From Piscicola geometra (taxonomy: Eukaryota > Annelida > Clitellata > Hirudinida > Piscicolidae): a stretch of 64,000 bases of DNA. Position 1 is the stretch's first letter, and the number at the start of each line of letters is the position of its first letter. The notes under the pieces are model-generated. The model searched no databases, had not been told where the DNA came from, and saw only the letters and a list, made by a program, of their open reading frames with translations. Location: the NCBI GenBank assembly GCA_943735955.1, contig OX030968.1:1568747-1632746 (forward strand). The letters are read 5' to 3'. Made by a program: the position numbers and the translations under genes. This document shows, in pieces, positions 9,443 to 35,897 of this stretch.

Positions 9443-12400
9443 ATGAAAACATTTGGCTTCTTGATCGGACTGGTCTGTCTTGCCTTGCTCTTCCAAAAAT
9501 CAGGTAAGACTTCAAATTATACAAACTTTTGAACCATTTTCTACTTCAATACCAGCAAAACTAATCAAATCAACGGAAAATGTTATACACTCCAACAAAG
9601 CTCCAGCCACAACAACGTCATATTAAGTACCCAACCCTCTCCCCACTCAGTTGCCCAAGCTGAAGAGTGCTCAGATGAATTAACCTCTTTTTGCCTATGC
9701 GGGGTCAGTAAGGTCTATTGTAATTGAAATTATATTCATTGAAGACAGATAAAAACCATTAAAAAATTTTTCTGATTTGAAAGAATAACGAATAAATTTA
9801 TTCCATTATTCAAAGTAGTTAATTTTGAAAAAATAATTATAGATTTATCGAAGTTGTTAATTAAATAATTGAAATATAAAAAAGTAGCCAGATGTTAAAA
9901 AACTATAGGTGTAAAGAAAAAGCAAACTAAAAATAACTATTTAAGATATAAATTAATGATAAAAAATAACAATTTAATAAACTTTTAAGACTGCAAAGAA
10001 GTATTGTGAAGATGAATGCGAAGATGGAGTGTGCAAAGACGAGTTCTACTACGCTGATAAGCAAGGTAAGGTGGTGGTAGCCTCTTTGTCGCAGCGTCGA
10101 CTCTCTGGAATAGTCTTCCTGATAGACTCGAATCCCCGAGCTCGACTGCGACATCTAGGCGTTTCTTAAAAAATACTTGTTTGATAGATCTTACTAACTT
10201 ACTAGTTACTAATTACCTGTTCATTTATCCAATCATCATTCCATGCCTTTCCAATATTATCTTCATTGTTTATAAATAGCCATTTCAACATCATCCCCAG
10301 CATCATTATCATCATTATTAAATTAATTTTTTATAGATAAAAATGTTCCTTGTACGAAAGAAGGAGAGTCCTACTGTGTTTGCGGGGTGGGCGCAACACA
10401 AATTAATCTTTATTTTGTAGCGAATTTCTTCGTCAAAAAACGAAATTATGTCCACCACAAAAGATCATTATCATCACGAAAGATCATTATCATCACGAAA
10501 GATCATTATCATCACGAAAGATCATTATCATCACGAAAGATCATTATCATCACGAAAGATCATTATCATCACGAAAGATCATTATCATCACGAAAGATCA
10601 TTATCATCACGAAAGATCATTATCATCACGAAAGATCATTATCATCACGAAAGATCATTATCATCACGAAAGATCATTATCATCACGAAAGATCATTATC
10701 ATCACGAAAGATCATTATCATCACGAAAGATCATTATCATCACGAAAGATCATTATCATCACGAAAGATCATTATCATCACGAAAGATCATTATCATCAC
10801 GAAAGATCATTATCATCACGAAAGATCATTATCATCACGAAAGATCATTATCATCACGAAAGATCATTATCATCACGAAAGATCATTATCATCACGAAAG
10901 ATCATTATCATCACGAAAGATCATTATCATCACGAAAGATCATTATCATCACGAAAGATCATTATCATCACGAAAGATCATTATCATCACGAAAGATCAT
11001 TATCATCACGAAAGATCATTATCATCACGAAAGATCATTATCATCACGAAAGATCATTATCATCACGAAAAATCATTATCATCACGAAAAATCATTATCA
11101 TCACGAAAGATCATTATCATCACGAAAGATCATTATCATCACGAAAGATCATTATCATCACGAAAGATCATTATCATCACGAAAGATCATTATCATCACG
11201 AAAGATCATTATCATCACGAAAGATCATTATCATCACGAAAGATCATTATCATCACGAAAGATCATTATCATCACGAAAGATCATTATCATCACGAAAGA
11301 TCATTATCATCACGAAAGATCATTATCATCACGAAAGATCATTATCATCACGAAAGATCATTATCATCACGAAAGATCATTATCATCACGAAAGATCATT
11401 ATCATCACGAAAGATCATTATCATCACGAAAGATCATTATCATCACGAAAGATCATTATCATCACGAAAGATCATTATCATCACGAAAGATCATTATCAT
11501 CACGAAAGATCATTATCATCACGAAAGATCATTATCATCACGAAAGATCATTATCATCACAGAGCTCTTTCTATTTATAAAATCGATTTATTCTATTTAC
11601 AGGGCTCTTTCTGTACTGGAAAGTGCAGTAATAAAGTGTGTGAGTACCAAAGTTGTGGCCCTTATAACTATGGCAATTGCAAATGCGAGGTAATTTTTCA
11701 AAATGAAAATCAATAACAAAACAATTAGTTCACTATAAGATAAAATTGAATTCAGTGGGATACAAGAAATTATAGATGAAATAGGATTTCACAAGAATAA
11801 TATTGAAAATATAGACTGAATCTTTGAAATGTTAGAATGATTTAAACATTTAATTTGTTCTCAGGATGGTGAGATTTGTTCGGACGGAGATGCGTGCATT
11901 GGAGGGAAGTGTTACGACAAACTAGGTGCAGGAGGGGGAGGAGGAATGCTTCGGGGTCTAGGATTAATTATATTTTAAAACCGATAGTGATTTAATTTAA
12001 TAATCTGTTTTAATGAGGGTAATAATTAATTTAATAATGCTTAAAACCTACGCTACAATTGATTTTATAAACTGGTCATTCGAGTAAACAAAAAAAAGAA
12101 CTTTTAACGAAATAAAATAATTCATGAAATTTAGCTGATGAAGTTTATCCGCTGTGTGATGATGAGCGAGACTTTTACTGCAAGTGTGGTGGACAGGTGA
12201 AGAGGGAGGGGGGTGAATGGGGGTGAATGGGGGTGAATGGGAGTGAACGGGGGTGAATAGGGGTGAATAGGGGTGAATGGGAGTTAATGGGGATGAATGG
12301 GAGTGAATGGGGGTGAATGGGGATGAATGGGGATGAATGGGGATGAATGGGGATGAATGGGGATGAATGAGTCAAGATGGCAATAAACTCTTTAAGACTC

Positions 12401-14644
12401 AGTTAATTTTAAATGTTCTACTTTATAAAAGTATCACTATTAGTGTTATATTTTTAGTTCGTTCAATTCAATAGTTTTTTGTTTCTTCAAACATCGCCAT
12501 TCTTTTTATTTCAGCAATCACTGTGCAAAGGTGCCCAGAGATGTGATGAGGAAACTTGTCGAAGTGAGTCTGATGATGATGATGATGATGAGAATGAGAA
12601 GAATGATGATGATGATGATGATGATTATGATTATGATGATGATGATGAGAATGAGAAGAATGATGATGATGATGAGGATGATGGAGATGATGATGATGAT
12701 GATGATTATGATGATGATGATGATGATGATGATAATGATGATGATGAAGATAATGTAAAAATTCAAATTTTTTAGTTCCCATGTATCGAAGTTGCAACGG
12801 AGAAAACGATACCTACTGTCTATGTGGGGTGAGGAAAACGATGATGTCATACTAATTAGTATTCATGGCTTTTCATCGTCATAATTGACCCAGTTGTATT
12901 CATCCCTCATCATCATTATTCCATTAATATTCATCTCAATCCTCATCATCATCTTAATCATCTTCATCATCTCATTAATATTCATCTCAATCATCATCAT
13001 CATCTCAATCATCATCATCATCATCTAAACCATCTTCATCATCTCAGAAAGAAATGTGTTTCGGAGCGTGCAGAAATAAACAGTGTGAATACGACGCTTG
13101 TGGTGTTGATAGTGAGAACTATTGCACATGCCAGGTTCCTTAATTAATACAAAATTCAATATTTAATTTTTAAATATAAGAGGGATTTGTAAACGTAGCA
13201 TCAAAGCTCAATTGCATAAGAAATTACTTAAATTTATCCAGCCATTATATTGATACCTTGTCAAGTTATGTGAACTCAAACATTAAAATACAGAAACAAA
13301 ACACTTTTTTTAATACTTTAATATGAACACTTGAAAATTCCATCTTGAGCAACTGGGTTTCCAAGATGGAATGCTTAGTTCCCTAACATAAGTTAAATTG
13401 TATTTTATAAAAAATGACATTTAAACGTTGTATTTGCCGTCTAACTTGTTTAGTTATTTAAAGAAATACACCAGTTTGTATTTATAGTAAAATCCTGTCA
13501 AAAGTTCAGTTCATTTGAAATTTATTTTATATTTTTATAAAATAGAAATAGATTAATTTTTTAATTAGCATATAATTAATTTTGTTTAAATTGAAATTTT
13601 ATAATTTTTAAATGGTTTTAAAATTTAAATAAATGTTTCAGATACCCGGGTTCAAAATATTTCCCGGATACCCCTTGCACTCTTTATTCACAATACACTA
13701 CAAAACTATACAGAATTACAACACTATAATTTGAAAAGTTCAGTTTTTCTCCAACAATTCAGGATGGTTTAATTTGTAACGGTGAGCAATCCTGCATTGA
13801 AGGCAAGTGCTACCACCTTATAAACGAAGGAGGTGAGAAGGGAAAGGGGATGGAGAGTAGTTGTCATATTTATTTTATGATGGTATTAATAAAGGCTTCA
13901 AAACTGTTATCAACATATGCTAGAATTGCTTTCACAGCTGTTTATGAATGTTTCACTCGAAAGAATAAGAATAAAGATGAACTTTTAATGAAACACAATA
14001 ACTCACAATAAAGTCGGCGATTTACCGGAGTGTGACGAAAAGAGAGATTATTTTTGCAAGTGTGGTGATGCTGAGATCGACGAATATGGATATGCAGATG
14101 AAGATGTGAGAGGAAAGGGTGGATGGAGGATGAATGGGTTGCTGGGGTTGTGAAATGTTACAAATGAGAAAATTATAACTTTTTTTCTTATTCTTATGTT
14201 ATTAATTACTAATTTCATTAATATTCAAATTAATTTATTTATTTCTTTATTTTAGTGCCTAATATTGCCTTTTTTGTAGTTTTTTCAGTATTATTTTTAT
14301 TTCTATTATTTGGTCATTTATTTATTAATATTTATTTTATTTTTATATCAGTTTATTTATAAATAATATTTTTTTTAATATTTTAACTTTATGCTATAAA
14401 AAATGTATCATTGTGGAACCATCAATATTGGGCTCTAACAATTAATAATAATTAGTTTAGTTTAGAAAGTTAAAACCACGCAGATCTTTTGGCCTCTTTA
14501 ATGGTTATAAAAAAACAATAAAAAAAACAAAACATATATATATAATAATTTGTTTCCATCATTAAACACATTTTTTTCCAGGCAAATACATGCGTTTACT
14601 TTAGTCGATGTGTCGATAGGAAGTGTGAATGGAAGCCTTACTGA
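9443..14644 (+). CDS. Gene A: secreted cysteine-rich protein of exon-encoded modules, 13 exons, 287 aa
   Basis: Exons: 9443-9503, 9651-9703, 9990-10065, 10337-10386, 11603-11689, 11865-11925, 12135-12196, 12515-12563, 12776-12828, 13048-13134, 13763-13832, 14014-14105 and 14582-14644. All use AG acceptors and GT donors, and all phases agree, giving 864 coding bases. Exon 1 is a signal peptide (MKTFGFLIGLVCLALLFQKS). Each later exon encodes one small Cys module: type 1 ends in FCLCG/YCVCG/FYCKCGG (exons 2, 4, 7, 9, 12), type 2 is like YCEDECEDGVC (3, 8, 13), type 3 is like FCTGKCSNKVCEYQSCG (5, 10), and type 2' is DG-x-IC ... CI-x-GKCY (6, 11). Exons 2-6 and 7-11 are two copies of one five-exon cassette. 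I do not recognise the family; the DG-x-IC/GKCY modules recall ADAM-type disintegrin/Cys-rich repeats, but this is only a resemblance. A role outside the cell is inferred. Confidence 0.85.
10072..10165 (+). other. Conserved hairpin with a tRNA B-box-like motif in intron 3 of gene A
   Basis: TGTCGCAG near 10088 pairs with CTGCGACA near 10145, enclosing about 50 bp. Inside lies GACTCGAATCCCC, close to the Pol III B-box. The same block, with its hairpin, is present in the same intron of gene C (about 63670-63760, opposite strand). It may be an old SINE or a structured intronic RNA; no full tRNA fold is evident. Confidence 0.5.
10463..11560 (+). repeat. 19-bp minisatellite, about 58 near-perfect units, in intron 4 of gene A
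   Basis: The unit is GATCATTATCATCACGAAA. Only two units differ visibly (AAATC for AGATC near 11068-11095). Because 19 is not a multiple of 3 the array is open in several frames, which makes long false proteins of repeating HYHHERSLSSRKIIIITKD. The same unit occurs about 9 times in gene C (63190-63370) and about 3-4 times in pseudogene B (56168-56240). Confidence 0.95.
12197..12375 (+). repeat. 10-bp tandem repeat (GGGGTGAATG) in intron 7 of gene A
   Basis: Begins right at the splice donor after exon 7, with variants GGGATGAATG and GGAGTGAATG. Gene C has only two or three units at the same place (about 62385-62430). Confidence 0.9.
12566..12762 (+). repeat. GAT trinucleotide tract in intron 8 of gene A
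   Basis: Nearly continuous GAT/GAA units starting at the exon 8 donor. Gene C has the equivalent tract (ATC on the + strand) at 62052-62210. The Asp-rich and Met-rich frames here are artefacts. Confidence 0.9.
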
Positions 14645-15785
14645 AGGAGCCTCAAATGAAGATTCTGATACATTCAAATCAATTACTATAATAATTTAAT
14701 TAATATAAATACATTAATCAATTATTGGATAATACTATAATATTATTTAATAGATCATTTAAAACTATTAATTATATGGACTTTTAAATGTATTCTACAA
14801 CTTTTTTGAGTTAATAAAGCTTCTTGCATTAAATTTGTCCCAAAAAAATTAACATAAAATTTTGAAACCAAAACACTTTTAATTTTCGAAACATGAGCTT
14901 TAATGCAGAAATAGAATCAAAAATTAAATTAATGAAATAACTGCAGCGAAAATACAGGCGATGCCCACAAAGCATCTTCAACGAGCACTCTACACTGCAG
15001 TGATATTCCTGTAACGAAAACTTAGAGTGAAATGATTTTAACATCTGGGTTTTCCTGCTCTATACTGCATTGGAGGTTTCACTTCTCCGTCCACAAGAGA
15101 ACTCAAAGACAATAAATGATGAAGGCAAAGTCTAAAAGCAATAAACACTAAATTATATACACTCAATAAAGATGATTTAACACGAGAGAAAAAAAAGCGT
15201 TTTAAGGAATTATAAAGTGAGAAAAAAGATACTATTATATCTATTGAAACACCACAACAACAATTAAGTTTCGGTTGTCGTTCGACTCTTGATGGTTTGT
15301 TCTTTATAAACATAATTTTTTGCTTTTTCAAATATTAATTTTTTTGAAGCAATTTTCACTAAAACTACTTTCGATAAAAACTATAAATCAAATAGGATTT
15401 AAAAAACTAATGTTTAATGAAACTGAGAACTTGGTTTGCATATAGAAAGCAATTGAAAATAGAAATAATGTTTCACACATGGAGCATTGTTGACCCAACG
15501 AAGAATAATGCAGGGCTCAAAAAGTGGCTTGAAGCTTGTTTGGGTTATACGCCCCTACAATAATGCTTGTTCTTTGATTAATCCCCTCCAATCAATGAAT
15601 AAATATGCTTTTAACTGCCCTGTCTGTTTGCTTCATTTGTCTATTGTTCTTTCAATACTCTATAAATACACCATCAAAATTTCATGCTGAAGCCAACTCT
15701 TTTTCCCAGTTTATATCTCAAAGAAAACATTCAATCGATTCGACCAGTTATTTTAGTGTTCGATAATTGAAAGTTCCTTCAAATT
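14645..15785 (+). other. Spacer between gene A and A', duplicated elsewhere; no gene
   Basis: About 14820-15310 matches (reverse complement) 59445-59840 and 57480-57590, the spacer between genes C and B. In that copy a 1.85-kb hAT element splits the block; here the target site (ATTATATC, about 15232) is single. About 15410-15695 is the shared 5' flank described upstream of gene A. The minus-strand frame 15038-15331 shows no domain. Confidence 0.6.
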
Positions 15786-16006
15786 ATGAAAACGTTTGGC
15801 TTCTTGACCGGGCTGGTCGGTCTTGCCTTGCTATTCCAAAAATTCAGATAGAAATCGAAACAAAACCTTTTCAAAACTACAGTTTATAATTTGTATACTT
15901 TCCACCAAATCACAACAAAGCCACATTGATTACCCAAACCTCTCCCCCCTTAGTTGCCAAGCGGAAGAATGCACAGATAAAACGCACTTTTTTTGCCTAT
16001 GCGGGG
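15786..16006 (+). pseudogene. A': decayed 5' end of a second copy of gene A
   Basis: The signal-peptide exon (MKTFGFLTGLVGLALLFQKF) is clear, but the donor after TTCCAAAAA has become TTCAGATAG, so the normal GT is gone. The next exon survives as CQAEECTDKTHFFCLCG at about 15955-16005, with one base lost relative to gene A (TTGCCAAGC for TTGCCCAAGC). Nothing downstream of that exon is present: the Mpv17-like gene's last exon begins about 200 bp later on the other strand. In map position A' corresponds to pseudogene B in the inverted block. Confidence 0.8.
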
Positions 16007-16210
16007 TCAGTTAGGTCTATGGAGTTAAAACTCTCTTGTTTAAAAATAGATGAAAATTAGATATAATACAGAAATAGTGTCAAAAATTGAATTTATGAAA
16101 TAACTGCTGCAAGAATACAGGCAATGTCAGCAAAGCTTCTGCAGCTATACTTTAGTAAAAGAGACTAAAATTAAAACTGAAATGATTTCAACAACTGCAA
16201 TATCACTGCT

Positions 16211-19200
16211 CTATACGGCAGTGAAGGCCTCGGTCCTCCAGCCCAGGTAGGTGTTCCAGAAGAGGGCAAAGAAGTTGATGAGAGGCACTCTGAAGCGGCC
16301 TGGAACTAGCAGAAAGTTGACGAGTTGCACTGCTGGCCACAGCTGTGTATTTGGTTGGATATCTATTTATTCAATCATGCATCTATCCATGCATGCATCC
16401 ATCCATCTATGCATCCATGCAACCATGCAACCATGCATCCATGCAACCATGCAACCATGCATCCATGCATCATTATCATCATTTTCTCCTGTCACATTGG
16501 ACCATCTTACAAATATAATTAATTCTATGTCTCCCCCTTCTTGTTCTCTAGATCTTATTCCTACAACCCGTTTTAAAGAACTCTTTTTTTTATTCTATCC
16601 TATTGTTCTGGATTTGGTTAACTTATCTTTGTCTACATCTAAATTTCCGTCTGCCCTCAAATCTTCATTTATTATTCCTACAATTAAGAAGCCTTCTCTT
16701 GATCCTGCATCCTTATCCAGTTATAGACCTGTATCTAACCTTTCCTTTCTTTCTAAGGTCCTTGAAAAAGTTATTTCTCAACAATTAATCTTCTATCTAG
16801 AAAAAAACTCACTTCTTCCTTCTTCTCAATCTGGTTTCAGAATTGGCCACTCCACTGAAACTTCTTTACTTAAACTCTATAATGACCTTATTTTAACTTC
16901 TGATTCTAATGCCTCTTCTCTTCTTTTATGCCTTGACTTTTCAGCTGCTTTTGATACTGTCGACCATACTCTTTTATTAAATGTTTTAGATTCTTCCTTT
17001 AATATTTCTGGTTCCTTTCTTATCTGGCTTAAATCCTACCTTTCTGAGCGAACTTCCTATGTATCAATTGAATCTTCTCGTTCTTCTTCTGTTTCTTTAT
17101 CTTAGTGTGTTCCACAGGGCTCAATCCTTGGTCCCTTACTTTTTATTCTTTATACCTCGGAACTACCTAATATTATTTCATCATCTTCTTTAAACAGTCA
17201 AATTTATGCTGACGACTCCTATATTTATACATCTTTCACTGACTCTTCTCTTGACCTTACTGTTAATAAAATAACTCTCTGTCTTCAATCTATAATCTCT
17301 TAGGCTTCTTCTATGTTTCTCAAACTTAATCCGGACAAATTTGAACTCATATATTTTAATAAAAAATCAAAGTCTTTACTATCTCTTCCTTCTTTAGTTT
17401 TGCCTCCCCCCTCTTCACTCTCTCTAAACCCCTCCTCTTCCATTCGTAGCCTTAGTTTTATTTTTGATTTTAACTTGTCTTTAGCTCCTCAAATTCTATT
17501 TGTCTCTAAATCTTGCTACTTCCACATTCGTCGTATTAAACAGCTTCTTTCTTTTCTCGATGATCCTACCTTGCAACTTCTTGTATCTTCGCTAGTTCTC
17601 TCCAGGATTGATTATTGCAACTCTCTTTACTATGGTCTCCCTGATACTACTTTAGCTTCTCTAAATAAAACCTTTAATTGTGCTGCTCGTCTTGTTGCTC
17701 GTGCTCCTAAGTTTTCTCACATTTCTCCTTATCTTCGTTTGTTACATTGGTTACCTTTGAGATCTAGAGTGACTTTTAAAATATGTTTAAATATGTTTAA
17801 AATTCATAACTGTAATGCTCCAATTTACCTTAAAAATCTAATTAAACAACCCCCTAAATCTGGTCTAAGATCATCTACTTTTAATCGTTATTTTCGTTTT
17901 CCAGTTAAACACTCTTTTGCTAAACGTTCTTTTTCTTACTGTGGTCCTCTTTTATGGAATTCTTTACCTTCTTCTTTAACTTCAACTAAGTCACTCATAA
18001 CTTTCCGTCGAGGCCTGAAGACGTACTTGTTTGGGACGTGATGGCTGAGCGCTTTTGTTCGCTTAGTAAAGGGCGCTATATAAATTATTAGTGATTGATT
18101 GATTGATCCATGCATTCATGCATTCATGCAACCATGCATCCATGCATCCATGCATCCATTCATGCAACCATGCATCCATGCATCTATACATCCATGCATC
18201 CATCCAACCTTATAACTAGCCACGAGATTATCTCCGAACTGGTTTTTAACTTGCTCGGTCATCTTCTTCCTTCCATCCCTTCTCAACATCGCCAGTGAAA
18301 CCATATAGACGAGGATGTAGAATGGCAGGAAAAAGATCTGAAGAGTGATGCAGTTACGGGATGGGATGCAGAAAACAAAATGGGATATTAAGAACAGTAA
18401 TTGTAGGTTATTTTTGGAAAGATATGTGGTGTGATAGTGGGATGGTTGGATGGTAAAACGGTTAGATGGTAGAATGGTTAGATGGTAGAATGGTTAGATG
18501 ATAAAATGGTTAGATGATAAAATGGTTAGATGGTAGAATGGTTGGATGGTAGAATGGTTAGATGATAAAATGGTTAGATGGTAGAAAGGTTAGATGGTAG
18601 AATGGTTAGATGATAAAATGGTTAGATGGTAGAATGGTTAGATGGTAGAATGGTTGGATGGTAGAATGGTTAGATGATAAAATGGTTAGATGGTAGAATG
18701 GTTAGATGGTAGAATGGTTAGATGATAAAATGGTTAGATGGTAGAATGGTTAGATGGTAGAATGGTTAGATGGTAGAATGGTTAGATGGTAGAATGGTTA
18801 GATGGTAGAATGGTTAGATGGTAGAATGGTTAGATGGTGGAATGGTTAGATGGTAGAATGGTTAGATGGTAGAATGGTTAGATGGTAGAATGGTTGGAAG
18901 GTAAAATGGTTAGAAGGTGGAATGGTTAGATGGTAGAATGGTTAGATGATAGAATGGTAAGATGGTAGAATGGTAAGATGGTAGAATGGTTGGATGGTAG
19001 AATGGTTAGATGGTAGAATGGTTAGTTGGTGGAATGGTTAGATGGTAGAATGGTTAGATGGTGGAATGGTTGTACAGGTAACAAAATGAAAAGTTGGCTA
19101 TCTGATAGCCTGAGATAATGTATTGTGAAGAATGTTCTAGATAGCGGGATCATTGGTATAACGAAGTATCCAACCAGAATTTCATCCCATCCAATCCGAG

Positions 19201-19530
19201 TTTTTTCCCAACCTTTCACCCACCTGATCCGCTGCAAACTTCTTGAGGGCACGTGACCTCAACGAACCAATCACAATCCAGCGATCCAGGGCGCTGTACC
19301 AATAAAACATGCCTGGGCCGGCTAGGAACACGCCAATCACCAAATAGCGAGAAAGTCTCAACCAATCAAATGATTTTTTTTCTGAATCATCATTATCATC
19401 GCCATCCACGTTTTTGGCGCTTTTTTTTTCTAGAAAACACTGCGCTATGACGTCACCTGTCGCCATGACGACTCCGGTGTTGATGGCGGTCCTGAGACAT
19501 GGCTTGAACCTCTTGAAGGTGCCAATATAT
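16211..19530 (-). CDS. Mpv17/PMP22-family membrane protein, last three exons (first exon not found)
   Basis: Minus-strand exons: 19224-19530, 18209-18337 and 16211-16342, in phase (0 and 0 between them). The protein contains [16 protein letters not shown] (the family's G-D-x-x-x-Q motif), [25 protein letters not shown] joined to [12 protein letters not shown], then [21 protein letters not shown] and FWNTYLGW, and a TAG stop. WP-x-x-Q-x-x-NF-x-x-VP-x-x-xR is the family signature. Members are four-helix proteins of the inner mitochondrial or peroxisomal membrane. Exon 19224-19530 begins in phase 2, so a short first exon with the ATG lies upstream (higher coordinates); I could not identify it. 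An acidic insert ([11 protein letters not shown]) after LEKKSAKNV is unusual. The last intron holds a LINE and the previous one a 16-bp minisatellite. Confidence 0.85.
16376..16470. repeat. CATGCATC/CATGCAAC microsatellite at the 5' edge of the LINE
   Basis: Units of ATCC/CATGCA and CATGCAAC lead into the truncated 5' end of the LINE. The same motif resumes at 18108-18205 after its 3' end, so the LINE sits inside one microsatellite of the Mpv17-like intron. Confidence 0.85.
16471..18107 (+). mobile_element. CR1/L2-type non-LTR retrotransposon, 5'-truncated, two stops
   Basis: Translation gives [58 protein letters not shown] and IYADDSYIY: reverse transcriptase blocks in order, with the YADD active site. 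TAG stops occur near 17103 (before VPQGS) and near 17301. The C-terminal HCxx-less tail runs to [12 protein letters not shown] and TYLFGT, then a short 3' UTR (GGGCGCTATATAAATTATTA) and the tail TGATTGATTGATTGAT. The 3' microsatellite tail and the GCGCTATATAAA box are typical of CR1/L2 elements. Inserted in the last intron of the Mpv17-like gene, antisense to it. Confidence 0.9.
18108..18205. repeat. CATGCATC/CATGCAAC microsatellite at the 3' edge of the LINE
   Basis: Continuation of the tract at 16376-16470, broken by the LINE. It ends a few bases from the donor of the Mpv17-like exon at 18209. Confidence 0.85.
18424..19075. repeat. 16-bp minisatellite (TTAGATGGTAGAATGG), about 40 units
   Basis: Tandem units with variants TTAGATGATAAAATGG and TTGGATGGTAGAATGG fill most of the intron between the Mpv17-like exons at 18337 and 19224. 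Confidence 0.92.
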
Positions 19531-21277
19531 CTATTTAAAAAAAGTTTATTATTAATTAAATTAGTTGAATTAATGTTTGAATTTTAGTTTTAATAAATCT
19601 ATTTTGTTCTAATATTGAAAAAATAAAATTGTTAGTTTAATAATTTAGTCTTGGTTTTTAATGCGAGTTTTTTTTGTATATTGTGAATCGTTCGTTCATA
19701 TTCAAATTATTTCATAATAAATGTGAAAGAGTTCAACACAAAAAAGGGTGGTGAGAATGATGGTTGTGGGGGAGATAGTGTTTATGATACTACATGTAAT
19801 GATGATGGAAATGATGATGGTGACGGTATAAATGATGATGATGACAGAATAAATGATGATGAGGACGGTAAAATGATGGTGAAAATGAGGATGAAGAAGA
19901 TGTTGATGTCAGTATTTATGAGGATGATAACGACGTTAAAGATATTTCAATGTTTAAACTGAAGGACGGGTTAAAGGTTGAAAACTCCGCATTACAAAAT
20001 GTTGGAACGTATTTTATTCGTTTTTTGAGTTTAAAGTTTTTTGAAAAATTAAATAAACTTTCCCATTGTTAGAATAAACAATAGGTGGTTAAGGAAAAAT
20101 GGATTATTAATAATATGATTATTAAAATATTATTTTTTAACAAATTAATGATTATAATTTTGATGTATGTTCAAAATATCAAAAAAATTTTAATTAAAAA
20201 GAATGTAATAATTTTTATTCAATTAATAAAATTGTAATAAAGAATTAAATGACCTTGTGGTCTTTCCAAAAGCTATGGGCCGGTTGACAGTAATACTGGA
20301 GGAAAAAAAGACTATCATTTCAAGTCTTTAAAATTGGCTAAAATAGAAAGTAGAATGATAGAAGTTGAACATTGCCAACATAACTCATGTGGAAAAAAAT
20401 AATTTTACAAAATACCTTCTTCCTTCTGAGAAAAGACGTTTTATCAAAGTTCTTCTTTTCATAACAGACCCCTTTTGTGTTTTTTACCAGAAAATCAAAA
20501 ATACTTTTTTCAAATCAAAATAACTCAACTTCATTTTGAACTTCTAGCATTTACAAATTTCACAAATGATAATCGCGAGTGAGCGCTTGTAATATATGAT
20601 TTGTGGAGACAACAACTCTAAGGTGTCAAATTCAAAGTACTGTGTAACATTGCGTATTAAAACCTGCCTTGAAACGTGGTGTCGTCGTTTTTGTGATGCT
20701 CATAGAAGGTTTTGAGATGTTCACTTTCAAAATTCAATTTTTTCACACGTTTGTGAGTTTAATGCTTCAGTGTTGTTTTCGTACAAGCATACAATCACCC
20801 TCACAGCCACCTTTCTCTTCACATAATCGTGTTTATCTTTATAACAAACATCATCATCATCATCCGCAGCATCATATGAAAAACAACTTTAGTTTTGTTT
20901 GTTACGAAAGAAACCAACAAATGTTCCCTCGGAAGACTGGAACGTCTGATCCGAACCTGATCGGTTGAGTTGCCGTTGTGACTTGAGCATTGTTGAGAAG
21001 CACTAGGATCTACTGCTTATGATTGGGAAAGTATTGTGGTGATACTTCCAAAAGAGAATTTCTTATCTTCATTATACTCCATCGACCACATTATTTATTT
21101 ATCATTAAAATCATTATCACTATTTGTATCGTATGCAAAATTGTATCGTTATCAATAGTAGTGTCGTTATCACTATTTCTTTATTTTTGTTTGTTTATTC
21201 AATCGAATCAAAGTCCAAAATTAAAGCGCAATAATGTGCACTCTACTACTTAATCAAGTCTCAAAATAAAAGTTATC
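19531..21277. other. Intergenic DNA between Mpv17-like and V-ATPase genes; no gene recognised
   Basis: It should hold the missing first exon of the Mpv17-like gene. About 19785-19900 is GAT/GGTGA-rich. No other exon or RNA gene could be supported. Confidence 0.5.
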
Positions 21278-21545
<268 letters not shown>

Positions 21546-21798
21546 AATCACAATTATTAAATTAGTTCAAAAATAGAATGTCGAACATAATTGTGATTAA
21601 TGGAATCAACATTCAGTAATTAATCTAATGTGCATCTAAAAGGTACATAACGAATCTTTCTTTTCCCATGTGAGGGTTCGTTTAAAAGGTATTTAAAAGT
21701 CTTTTAATGCTTGAAATTTAATTTCAAATTCAAATTTGATATTCTCGAAAAGGCGCTTTAGGCCTCTCACCAACACGCTGAATCCACACCACGGTCTT

Positions 21799-35889
<14,091 letters not shown>

Positions 35890-35897
35890 AAATTTTT

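Noticed and set aside
10387..11716. Two overlapping + strand frames of about 400 residues repeating HYHHERSLSSRKIIIITKD
   Set aside because: They are the 19-bp intron minisatellite read through. Its unit is not a multiple of three, so all frames look alike, and the array lies between two good exons of gene A.
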